From positions 1 to 38,079 of the forward strand of contig NZ_RHOI01000028.1 in NCBI RefSeq assembly GCF_003946165.1: DNA of 38,079 bases. The letters run 5' to 3'. A model generated the notes under the pieces. It was given only the letters and a program-made list of their open reading frames with translations. It was not told the origin of the DNA and ran no database searches. Position 1 is the first letter of the stretch. Every line of letters begins with the position of its first letter. This DNA comes from Lacticaseibacillus baoqingensis. Its GTDB lineage: Bacteria > Bacillota > Bacilli > Lactobacillales > Lactobacillaceae. A program made the translations under genes and the position numbers. Shown in pieces: positions 17,161 to 24,415 of this stretch.

Positions 17161-17192
17161 GAAAAGCCAGCCCAGATTTCTCTGAACTGGCT
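17161..17192 (-). terminator. Leftward hairpin terminator at the right end of element B
   Basis: AGCCAG…CTGGCT with an inner AGA/TCT pairing, followed leftward by CTTTTCTC. It faces transcription leaving guaA and could insulate the element. Confidence 0.5.
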
Positions 17193-17198
17193 CTAAAG

Positions 17199-17218
17199 TT
17201 TGGCAGGATTTTGGCAGG
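17199..17218 (+). repeat. Integrase arm sites, right end of element B
   Basis: TTTGGCAGG and TTTTGGCAGG in direct tandem, the counterpart of 8353-8373, in the same orientation and about 90 bases inside the core. Confidence 0.6.
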
Positions 17219-17308
17219 GAACCAAGTAAATTCTACCCATTTCAACCCGTTTCACTTCATCTGAAATGCCGTTAAATCAAGCTTTTCACTTCAAGTGATA
17301 CCTGCATT

Positions 17309-17320
17309 TTATTCCCATTC
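17309..17320 (+). other. Attachment core at the guaA 3' end
   Basis: TTATTCCCATTC is the guaA stop codon and last coding bases in reverse. Because the element end restores these codons, guaA stays intact after integration. Confidence 0.7.
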
Positions 17321-18853
17321 CACCGTTGCTGGCGGCTTGCTGGTAATATCATAAACTACGCGATTGATGTGCCCGACCTCATTAACGATGCGCGCAGAGA
17401 TCTTCTGCAAGACTTCCCAATCGATGCGGGCAAAGTCGGCGGTCATGCCATCGATGGAGGTGATAGCACGAATGGCGATGGTGTAATCGTAGGTCCGGCC
17501 ATCGCCCATGACGCCGACAGAGCGGAAGCCTGGCAAGACGGTAAAGTATTGCCAGATGTCTTCGTCTAAGCCAGCTTTTTTGATTTCATCACGCAAGACA
17601 GCGTCAGATTCACGCACGATCTCCAGCTTGTCTTCGGTGACTTCACCAAGGACGCGGATCCCTAGGCCTGGGCCTGGGAACGGCTGACGCCAAACCAGGG
17701 CATGCGGAATGCCAAGGCGTTCGCCGAGTTCGCGGGCTTCGTCTTTGAACAGCTTGTTTAACGGTTCGATCAGCTTGAACTTCAAGTCGTCTGGCAAGCC
17801 GCCAACGTTATGATGCGACTTGATGGTTTGCGCGGTATCAGTCCCGGATTCAACCACGTCGGTGTACAGCGTGCCTTGCGCCAGGTATTCGATGCCGTGC
17901 AATTTGCGCGCTTCGGCGTTGAAGACTTCGATGAAGTCGCGGCCGATGATCTTGCGCTTTTGTTCCGGATCGGTGATGCCTTTGAGATCGCCTAAGAAGC
18001 GTTCATGCGCGTCGACTTTGATGATCTTGACGCCCAAGCCCTTGCCTAAGGATTCCATCACTTGATCGGCTTCGTTTTTACGCAATAAGCCGTGATCGAC
18101 GAAGATCGCCGTCAGTTGGTCACCGATGGCCTTGTTCAACAGCGCTGCGACCACCGAGGAATCGACCCCGCCGGATAAGCCAAGGAGCACTTTTTTGTCG
18201 CCGACTTCTTCGCGGATCGCCTTGACCTGGTCATCGATGAAATCACCCATGTTCCAGTTGGCGGTTGCGCCGCAAACATCGAAAGCAAAATGATGCAAGA
18301 TCTCATGGCCATACTTGGTGTGCTGCACTTCAGCATGGAATTGGATGCCGTAGAACTTGCGCTGGTCGTCATCCATTGCCGAGATTGGGCAATTGTCGCT
18401 GGTCGCCGTCACGCGAAAGCCGGCTGGGGCTTCGCGGACCAAGTCCCCATGACTCATCCACACGGTTTGTTGCTTGGGCAGGCCTTGGAAGACTTTGGCA
18501 TGGTCGTCGGTCACGGTAATGTCGACCTTGCCGTATTCGCGGTTATCTGCTGGTTCGACCTTGCCGCCGAGGCGCTGGGCCATCAGCTGCATGCCGTAGC
18601 AAACCCCTAAGATCGGGATCCCGAGCTTGAAAATGTCCTCATCAACACCTAATGCCCCATCATCATAAACGGAATTCGGGCCGCCAGAGAAAATGATCCC
18701 CTTAGGCGCGATTTGTTTCACCTCTTCAGCCGTGATCGTGTGCGGCTTGAGTTCGGAGTAGACCCCGAATTCACGAATACGCCGCGTGATCAACTGGTTA
18801 TATTGACTGCCGTAATCAAGCACGATGATCTTGTCGTAGTCTTGGTTTGCCAA
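17309..18853 (-). CDS. guaA: GMP synthase (glutamine-hydrolysing)
   Basis: 514 aa, normal family length. It converts XMP, ATP and glutamine to GMP, the last step of guanine nucleotide synthesis in the cytosol. Domains: class I glutamine amidotransferase with GVCYGMQ (nucleophile Cys85) and the His-Glu pair in QFHAEV (173, 175); an ATP pyrophosphatase domain with SGGVDSS (227-233); and a C-terminal dimerisation domain ending VEWE. The start is TTG 18853 ([10 protein letters not shown]), with GGGG 7 bases upstream and AAGGAG further off. It is monocistronic, with its own promoter. No purine riboswitch pattern is seen in the short leader. Its 3' end is the integration site of the elements to the left. 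Confidence 0.98.
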   Translation of the reverse strand: MANQDYDKIIVLDYGSQYNQLITRRIREFGVYSELKPHTITAEEVKQIAPKGIIFSGGPNSVYDDGALGVDEDIFKLGIPILGVCYGMQLMAQRLGGKVEPADNREYGKVDITVTDDHAKVFQGLPKQQTVWMSHGDLVREAPAGFRVTATSDNCPISAMDDDQRKFYGIQFHAEVQHTKYGHEILHHFAFDVCGATANWNMGDFIDDQVKAIREEVGDKKVLLGLSGGVDSSVVAALLNKAIGDQLTAIFVDHGLLRKNEADQVMESLGKGLGVKIIKVDAHERFLGDLKGITDPEQKRKIIGRDFIEVFNAEARKLHGIEYLAQGTLYTDVVESGTDTAQTIKSHHNVGGLPDDLKFKLIEPLNKLFKDEARELGERLGIPHALVWRQPFPGPGLGIRVLGEVTEDKLEIVRESDAVLRDEIKKAGLDEDIWQYFTVLPGFRSVGVMGDGRTYDYTIAIRAITSIDGMTADFARIDWEVLQKISARIVNEVGHINRVVYDITSKPPATVEWE

Positions 18854-18886
18854 GCTTTCCCCACGCTCCTTTTCAGTATTGCATTA

Positions 18887-18915
18887 ATTCTACTGATAAT
18901 TATAGTCGCGGTCAA
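18887..18915 (-). promoter_or_regulatory. guaA promoter
   Basis: TTGACC (18910-18915), 17-base spacer, TAGAAT (18887-18892), leaving a short leader of about 30 bases. Confidence 0.65.
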
Positions 18916-19006
18916 TCAGTGATGTGAAAGTTCTCATATCCCTTTGGCCAACCAGCCCGGCCCCATGGCGTTTTTCGCCGCTTCGCCGCCAGCAAAAGCA
19001 TAAAAC

Positions 19007-19036
19007 TTGACCCCGCACTTTCCGGGGTGATAGAAT
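19007..19036 (+). promoter_or_regulatory. Promoter of the DUF62-ECF operon
   Basis: TTGACC (19007-19012), 18-base spacer, TAGAAT (19031-19036). It faces away from guaA. Confidence 0.6.
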
Positions 19037-19042
19037 ACGCGC

Positions 19043-19124
19043 ACCGTACAAAAACGGGTAGCAAGACACTGATCACGGTTGGCTGGACCGGGGACGCATC
19101 CCGGTGTCAAAGTAGTGGTGTGGT
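19043..19124 (+). promoter_or_regulatory. Structured 5' leader of the DUF62-ECF operon
   Basis: An 82-base leader holding ACCGGG GACGCAT CCCGGT (6-bp stem, 7-base loop), a possible long-range CCGT/ACGG pairing, and a GU-rich stretch (GTAGTGGTGTGGT) against the start codon in place of a normal ribosome site. The GTGTGG run could pair with the leader's CGCACC start. I do not match it to a known riboswitch class. Confidence 0.35.
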
Positions 19125-19967
19125 ATGCGTAAACTGGTATTACAAACTGATTTCGGCTTGGTGGATGGCGCCGTTGCCGCTATGTATGGCGTGGCTTACG
19201 GCGTTTCCCCAGAACTTGATATTCATGATCTCACCCATGAGATCCCCCCGTATGATATTTTTGCGGCGTCTTATCGGCTTTATCAAACGATCCAGTATTG
19301 GCCGGCAGGCACAGTGTTTGTTTCCGTCGTCGATCCTGGCGTCGGCTCGGCGCGGCGCAGTGTCGTTGCTCGGACCGCTTCTGGACATTATGTGATCACG
19401 CCTGACAACGGCACCTTGACCCACTTGCAACACTATTTAGGTTTATTGGCAGTGCGCCAAATCGATGAAGTCAAAGATGCCTTGCCTGGCAGCTTAGATA
19501 GTCACACCTTTCACGGCCGCGACGTTTATGCCTTCAATGGCGCCCGGCTAGCCAGCGGCTTGCGGGACTTTTCGCATTTGGGAGAGCCGATCAGCGTGGA
19601 CTCGCTCGTCCAACTGCCGCTAGGAACTGTCACCACTACCGCCCATAGCGTGGCAGGAACCATCGATATCTTGGATATCCGCTTTGGCTCGCTTTGGACG
19701 AACATCCCCCGCCAAGCCTTCACCCAATTAGGCATCGAAGCCGGCGACTTCATGCAAGTGTCGATCCGCCAAAACGGCCAATTGCGCTACCAAAACCAAA
19801 TGCCGTTCACGCAAACCTTCGCCGCCGTTGCCGTGGGTGAACCGCTGATCTATATCAATTCGCTGTTGAACATCGGCGTGGCGATCAACCAAGATTCCTT
19901 TTCCAAGCTGTATCACATCGGCACCGGCGTTGATTGGGAGATCACCCTCACCCAACTCGCCCGCTAG
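19125..19967 (+). CDS. SAM hydroxide adenosyltransferase (DUF62 family)
   Basis: 280 aa. N-terminal pattern LQTDFGLVDGAVAAMYG, then FVSVVDPGVGSARRSVVAR and ITPDNGTLTHL, mark the DUF62 family, which is related to SAM fluorinase and chlorinase. Characterised hydroxide-type members split S-adenosylmethionine with water into adenosine and methionine, using a conserved Asp-Arg-His set; the Asp and Arg lie in VVDPGVGSARR. It is cytosolic. It is first in an operon, ending 11 bases before a UPF0397 transporter component, which suggests that a SAM-derived product or the transported compound links the two. The physiological role is unresolved. Confidence 0.85.
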   Translation: MRKLVLQTDFGLVDGAVAAMYGVAYGVSPELDIHDLTHEIPPYDIFAASYRLYQTIQYWPAGTVFVSVVDPGVGSARRSVVARTASGHYVITPDNGTLTHLQHYLGLLAVRQIDEVKDALPGSLDSHTFHGRDVYAFNGARLASGLRDFSHLGEPISVDSLVQLPLGTVTTTAHSVAGTIDILDIRFGSLWTNIPRQAFTQLGIEAGDFMQVSIRQNGQLRYQNQMPFTQTFAAVAVGEPLIYINSLLNIGVAINQDSFSKLYHIGTGVDWEITLTQLAR

Positions 19968-19978
19968 GAGGAGATAAT

Positions 19979-20551
19979 ATGGCAAAACGACCCCCTCATC
20001 ATGACCCCTTCAATGTGCGTACCGTCGTCGCCATCGGGATCGGCACGGCGATCATTTTTATCTTGAAGCGCTGGGTCTCTATCCCCACAGGCTTTCCCAA
20101 TACCAACATCGACACCTCTTATGGGGTCTTGGGCTTTTTAAGCGTGTTATACGGGCCGATCGCCGGGTTTTTGATCGGGCTGTTCGGCCATGCCTTAAAC
20201 GACTTCACCCAATATGGCACGCCTTGGTGGACCTGGGTGTTGACGACTGGCTTGATCGGCGGCAGCATCGGCTTGTTTTGGCGCTGGTTTGACATTGAAA
20301 GCGGCCGCTTTGGGCTGAAAAAGATCATCAGCTTCAATTTGATCCAATTGTTGACCAATGGCATCGGCTGGGCGTTATTGGCGCCGACGCTGGATATTTT
20401 GGTCTATTCTGAGCCGGCAAACAAGGTGTATGTTCAAGGCGTGATCTCGGCGATTTCCAACACGGTTTCCACCGGCGTCATCGGCACGATCTTGCTCATC
20501 GCCTATGCGGCTTCGCGGACGCAAAGCGGCAGCCTTAAGCGAGAAGAGTGA
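19979..20551 (+). CDS. ECF transporter S component, UPF0397 family
   Basis: 190 aa from ATG 19979, after AGGAGG. There are five to six hydrophobic segments, with a substrate-binding-type membrane fold: TVVAIGIGTAIIFILKRW, then GFLSVLYGPIAGFLIGLFGHALNDF (a signature region of this family), and two C-terminal segments. S components give an ECF transporter its vitamin or nucleoside specificity. The UPF0397 substrate is not settled. The next two genes supply the ATPases and the T unit, so the transporter is a dedicated group I type. The stop is 5 bases before the ATPase gene. Confidence 0.87.
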   Translation: MAKRPPHHDPFNVRTVVAIGIGTAIIFILKRWVSIPTGFPNTNIDTSYGVLGFLSVLYGPIAGFLIGLFGHALNDFTQYGTPWWTWVLTTGLIGGSIGLFWRWFDIESGRFGLKKIISFNLIQLLTNGIGWALLAPTLDILVYSEPANKVYVQGVISAISNTVSTGVIGTILLIAYAASRTQSGSLKREE

Positions 20552-20555
20552 GCAA

Positions 20556-22256
20556 ATGACCCCAGCAATCAAATTCGATCATGTGACCTTTCAATATGAC
20601 AGCCAAGCGGAACCGACGCTTTATGACATCAACTTGACCATCACCCCAGGCGAAAAGCTCTTGATTGTCGGCCCGTCTGGTTCCGGCAAATCGACTTTAG
20701 GCAATTTGATCAACGGCTTGATCCCCCATGCCTTGCGCGGCCAGCTCACCGGCCGCGTGACAGTGGCCGGCCAAGACGTCGCAGCCAGCAGTTTGGCGGC
20801 ATTATCGCGCCATGTCGGCACCGTGTTGCAAGACCCAGACAGTCAATTCGTCGGCCTCACCACCGCTGAAGACATTGCGTTTGCCTTAGAAAATGACGCG
20901 ATCGCCCCAGCGCGCATGCGCCAACAAGTCGCGCACTGGGCGGCGACGCTCAATTTAAGCCAGCAGTTGGAGCTGTCGCCGCAGGCCTTGTCCGGCGGGC
21001 AAAAGCAGCGCACCGCCATGGCAGGCGTTTTGATCGATGAAGGTGAGATCTTGTTGTTTGACGAGCCGCTAGCCGCCCTTGACCCTGCCACCGGCAAACG
21101 CGCCATTGCACTGATCGATGCGCTGCACCGGCAATTCAACATGACGGTGGTGATCATCGAACACCGCTTAGAAGACGTGTTGACCCAACCTGTCGACCGG
21201 GTGATCGTGATGGATGGCGGCCGCATCCAAGCTGATCTGACCCCAGAAGCGCTCTTGCAAAGCGACTGGCTGCGGCGAGTCGGGCTGCGTGCGCCGTTGT
21301 ATCTGGAAGCCTTGACTGCCGCTGGGATCGAGCGCGCCACGATCACCAACATCGCTGATGCGGCCACCGTTTCTGCTCCGCAGCTGAAAACGCGCTTGAC
21401 CAATTGGTTAGGCGCGCAAGCCCCGCCGGTTGCGCGAGCCACCCAAGCCCCGCTGCTCACGATCCAAGACCTCACCTTTGGTTATCCGCGCGGCCGGCAG
21501 TTGTTTGCCCATTTTGACTTGACCATCAATCGCGGGGACATGCTCGCGTTAGTCGGCGCCAATGGGGTCGGCAAATCGACGTTAAGCCAGTTGATCACCG
21601 GCTTTGTGGCGCCAAAAAGCGGCCAGCTGCGCTTCAACGGGCAAGACCTGGCCGCGTTATCCGTCAAAGAGCGCGCCGATCATATCGGCTATATCATGCA
21701 AGATCCCAACCAAATGTTATCCAAGCTGCAACTGTCTGACGAAGTGGCCTTAGGGTTGACCTTGCGCCACGCCGATGCGGCCACGATCCAAGCCAAAGTC
21801 GCCCAAGCCTTGCAGATCTGCGGCTTATACCCGTTTCGCAATTGGCCCATCTCCGCATTGAGTTTTGGCCAAAAAAAGCGCGCCACCATCGCCAGCATCC
21901 TCACCTTAGACCCAGAGTTATTGATCTTAGATGAGCCGACTGCTGGCCAAGATTGGCGCCATTACACGGCGATGATGCGCTTTTTAGAAACGCTGAATCA
22001 ACAACACGGCATCACCATGCTGTTGATCACCCATGATATGCACTTGATGCTGGAATATGCCACCCGCACCGTGGTGTTAGGCAGCCAAGGGCTGTTATTA
22101 GATGCGCCGCCGGCAACCGTCTTGTCTCAACCAGACATTATTGCAGCTGCCAGTTTGGCTGAAACCAGTTTGTATGCTTTGGCGCAACGCGTCGGGCTGG
22201 ATCCTCAGCAATTCACGGCCGCAGTGATCGCCAATGAAAGGCAGGCGGCGCCATGA
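20556..22256 (+). CDS. ECF transporter double ATPase (EcfA1-EcfA2 fusion)
   Basis: 566 aa from ATG 20556, with AGAAGAG upstream. It has two complete ABC ATPase halves. The first has Walker A GPSGSGKST (39-47), signature LSGGQKQR (145-152) and FDEP. The second has GANGVGKST, the modified signature LSFGQKKR and LDEPTAGQD. It powers the membrane transporter formed with the S and T components and sits on the inner face of the membrane. The fused form is common with UPF0397 S components. Its stop overlaps the EcfT start (ATGA). Confidence 0.93.
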   Translation: MTPAIKFDHVTFQYDSQAEPTLYDINLTITPGEKLLIVGPSGSGKSTLGNLINGLIPHALRGQLTGRVTVAGQDVAASSLAALSRHVGTVLQDPDSQFVGLTTAEDIAFALENDAIAPARMRQQVAHWAATLNLSQQLELSPQALSGGQKQRTAMAGVLIDEGEILLFDEPLAALDPATGKRAIALIDALHRQFNMTVVIIEHRLEDVLTQPVDRVIVMDGGRIQADLTPEALLQSDWLRRVGLRAPLYLEALTAAGIERATITNIADAATVSAPQLKTRLTNWLGAQAPPVARATQAPLLTIQDLTFGYPRGRQLFAHFDLTINRGDMLALVGANGVGKSTLSQLITGFVAPKSGQLRFNGQDLAALSVKERADHIGYIMQDPNQMLSKLQLSDEVALGLTLRHADAATIQAKVAQALQICGLYPFRNWPISALSFGQKKRATIASILTLDPELLILDEPTAGQDWRHYTAMMRFLETLNQQHGITMLLITHDMHLMLEYATRTVVLGSQGLLLDAPPATVLSQPDIIAAASLAETSLYALAQRVGLDPQQFTAAVIANERQAAP

Positions 22257-23077
22257 CGGAACAACTTTTTGGCTATGATGACCAAGACACCTGGCTGCAT
22301 CACCTCGGCGGAGCCACGAAGCTGTTGGCGTTTTTAGGCTTGTCGCTGATCGCCATGGCCAGTTATGACACTCGCTTTATCGCCGCCATCGTGGTACTTT
22401 CGCTGTTTTTATTCAAACAAGCGCACATTGCCTGGCGCCAAGTGCGCTTAGTGGTGAAAGTGATCGTCACCTTTTCGTTGTTGAATCTGGTGACCGTGTA
22501 CTTGTTTGCGCCGGAATACGGCGTGCAATTATACGGCAGCCGCCATTTGCTCTTCGGGCAAGGCTATTTTACGCTGACGCAAGAACAGCTGTTTTATGAG
22601 GCCAACTTGGCGCTGAAATATATCGTCACCGTGCCTTTGGCCTTGATCTTTTTGATCACCACCAATCCCAGCGAGTTTGCCGCCAGCCTCAACAAGCTGC
22701 ACCTGTCTTATCGGGTCAGCTATGCGGTGGCCTTGGCTTTGCGGTATATCCCAGACATTCAAACCGCCTACCACCAGATCAGCCTCGCCCAACAAGCCAG
22801 AGGCTGGGAGCTATCCGCCAAAGCCAAGCTTTCTGCCCGCTTTAAAGGGGCGCTGCAGATCTTGCTGCCGTTGATTTTTTCCAGCTTGGCGCGCATCGAC
22901 ACCATCAGCCAAGCCATGGAATTGCGCCGTTTTGGCCGCAACCCGCGGCGCAGCTGGTATCGCGACCACCCGTTTGCCAAAGCCGACTGGCTGACGCTTG
23001 GCGGTGTGGCTGTAATCATTGGCATCGGCTTGTGGTTATTTCATCAAAACGGCGGGCGATTTTATAACCCGTTTTAA
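22253..23077 (+). CDS. ECF transporter T component
   Basis: 274 aa membrane protein, overlapping the ATPase gene by 4 bases. It shows EcfT hallmarks: ALRYIPDIQ and the coupling helices with AQQARGWEL and AMELRRFG, two Ala/Arg-Gly-type motifs that contact the ATPases. Hydrophobic segments flank these and a last one (TLGGVAVIIGIGLWLF) is at the C-terminus. It ends the operon at a strong bidirectional terminator. Confidence 0.92.
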   Translation: MTEQLFGYDDQDTWLHHLGGATKLLAFLGLSLIAMASYDTRFIAAIVVLSLFLFKQAHIAWRQVRLVVKVIVTFSLLNLVTVYLFAPEYGVQLYGSRHLLFGQGYFTLTQEQLFYEANLALKYIVTVPLALIFLITTNPSEFAASLNKLHLSYRVSYAVALALRYIPDIQTAYHQISLAQQARGWELSAKAKLSARFKGALQILLPLIFSSLARIDTISQAMELRRFGRNPRRSWYRDHPFAKADWLTLGGVAVIIGIGLWLFHQNGGRFYNPF

Positions 23078-23080
23078 CGT

Positions 23081-23119
23081 CAAAAATGTCCCTAACCATG
23101 CCGGTTAGGGACATTTTTG
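23081..23119. terminator. Bidirectional terminator between EcfT and coaA
   Basis: A 17-bp perfect stem (CAAAAATGTCCCTAACC and its complement) with a 5-base loop. The A/T-rich ends give a U-run in both directions for the two convergent genes. Confidence 0.92.
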
Positions 23120-23125
23120 ATGGAC

Positions 23126-24049
23126 TTAAAACTTGCGCAAGGCGACGCGATCGATCACATGATCGGTGGTTTTATGTAAGATCACATCCGCGCGGTTTTT
23201 CGTCGGCAGGATATATTCTTTCAAGTTCTTCAAGTTGATGTCGCGCCAAACTTGCTTGGCCATGGCAAAAGCCGCTTCGCGATCGCCGATGGCATAGTCA
23301 TAATAATAATTGGTCGGGTCCGTGAAGGCCGTTTCCAATAACATCCCGAAGCGTTCCAAGTACCACTGCTCGATCAGCTCCGGATCAGCATCGACATACA
23401 GCGACAAATCAAAGTAATCGCTAATGTAGATCGGCTGCTTGCTTGGCAGCTGCAAGACATTGATGCCTTCGACGATCAAGATATCAGGATGATCGATCAC
23501 TTCTTCTTCATCCGGCACGATATCATAGATCTGATGGGAGTATTTCGGCGCCCGCACGACGCCTTGGTTGTTTTTGACATTATTGAGAAAATGGATCAGC
23601 AGATCCATATCATAGCTTTCCGGGAAGCCTTTGCGATTCAAGATCCCGCGCCGCTCTAATTCGGCATTCGGATACAAAAACCCGTCGGTGGTGATCATTT
23701 GCACGCGCTTATCCGGATAGGCCCGGCTCAACAACAAAGATAATAACCGCGCGGTGGTGCTTTTGCCTACCGCCACCGACCCGGCGATGCCGATGATGAA
23801 CGGGTGGTTATGATCGTGTTCGCCCATGAACTGGCTGAGGTTATACTCCGCCAGTTGATAGTCTCGATAGCGCACATGGATCAAGTGGCGCAATGGCGAG
23901 TAGATGTCTTTGACATCTTGCAAGCTGACTTCATCGTTTAACGACCGCAGTTGATCCAGTTCTTCATCGCTGACTGACGCGAAATTGTGTGTGTGGAATG
24001 TCGCCCACTCACTGCGGGGAAAGACATAATAATTCATTCGAGATTCCAT
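23126..24049 (-). CDS. coaA: Pantothenate kinase, type I (prokaryotic)
   Basis: 307 aa from ATG 24049, with GGAG 5 bases upstream; the frame opens at 24070 and a second ATG lies at 24037. It phosphorylates pantothenate, the first and usually rate-setting step of coenzyme A synthesis. P-loop kinase with [12 protein letters not shown] (about residue 90), then [16 protein letters not shown], and the C-terminal block [14 protein letters not shown] that forms the pantothenate/CoA site in type I enzymes. Standard length. It is a single gene, convergent with the ECF operon. Confidence 0.97.
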   Translation of the reverse strand: MESRMNYYVFPRSEWATFHTHNFASVSDEELDQLRSLNDEVSLQDVKDIYSPLRHLIHVRYRDYQLAEYNLSQFMGEHDHNHPFIIGIAGSVAVGKSTTARLLSLLLSRAYPDKRVQMITTDGFLYPNAELERRGILNRKGFPESYDMDLLIHFLNNVKNNQGVVRAPKYSHQIYDIVPDEEEVIDHPDILIVEGINVLQLPSKQPIYISDYFDLSLYVDADPELIEQWYLERFGMLLETAFTDPTNYYYDYAIGDREAAFAMAKQVWRDINLKNLKEYILPTKNRADVILHKTTDHVIDRVALRKF

Positions 24050-24232
24050 AACTTCTCCAATACTTCCCAAAATTCAGTATCTGGCCCAATGTCAGACATG
24101 TTACTAGTGTACACCAACTCTTCTGGTAACGCTCACAAAATCCACGATGATCGTTAAACCGCAAAATCGGCGCCAAATGCCCGCTTAAATGGGTCATTTG
24201 CCACCGACTGTTGGCGCACATCCAGCCACCGC

Positions 24233-24403
24233 TTATGCGCGTTTTTTATTATTTTCTTGGATCGCTTGGGCTTGGTCGTATAAAGGGCAGCCGCTGTCGC
24301 CGCAACTCTTACACCCATCGCCCTCATGCTTACGGAAGAAACGGTTATAGACCACAAAGCCCACCGCCGCAAAGATAATGACCGCAATAATCAAAGTCGC
24401 CAT
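24233..24403 (-). CDS. FeoB-associated Cys-rich membrane peptide
   Basis: 56 aa, from ATG 24403 with GGAGG 7 bases upstream, starting 12 bases after feoB. One N-terminal membrane helix (ATLIIAVIIFAAVGFVVY) is followed by a basic stretch and the cysteine motif CKSCGDSGCPLY. This matches the small proteins that follow feoB in many Firmicutes in place of FeoC. It probably sits in the membrane with FeoB and may bind iron or support the channel. The activity is unproven. Confidence 0.88.
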   Translation of the reverse strand: MATLIIAVIIFAAVGFVVYNRFFRKHEGDGCKSCGDSGCPLYDQAQAIQENNKKRA

Positions 24404-24415
24404 GACGATTCCTCC

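Larger units (their letters stand above)
8281..17320. mobile_element. Element B: integrated mobilizable element with defence cargo
   Basis: A 9-kb unit bounded by direct repeats of the 12-bp guaA 3' core, with matching arm motifs inside both ends (8353-8373 and 17199-17218). Module order: tyrosine integrase and DUF3173 at the left end, XRE regulator, divergent Rep/relaxase and a small protein, then leftward cargo (single-chain restriction enzyme, HigBA-type pair, SEFIR protein) next to guaA. No coupling ATPase, VirB4, lytic transglycosylase or capsid gene is seen, so transfer would need a helper. All its genes look intact, unlike element A. Confidence 0.75.

Noticed and set aside
18854-18960. 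Purine riboswitch before guaA
   Set aside because: The predicted leader is only about 30 bases and no three-helix purine aptamer pattern is present.
24154-24387. Open frame across the end of the feo operon
   Set aside because: It runs out of phase with the Cys-rich peptide, which has the ribosome site, membrane helix and cysteine motif expected after feoB.
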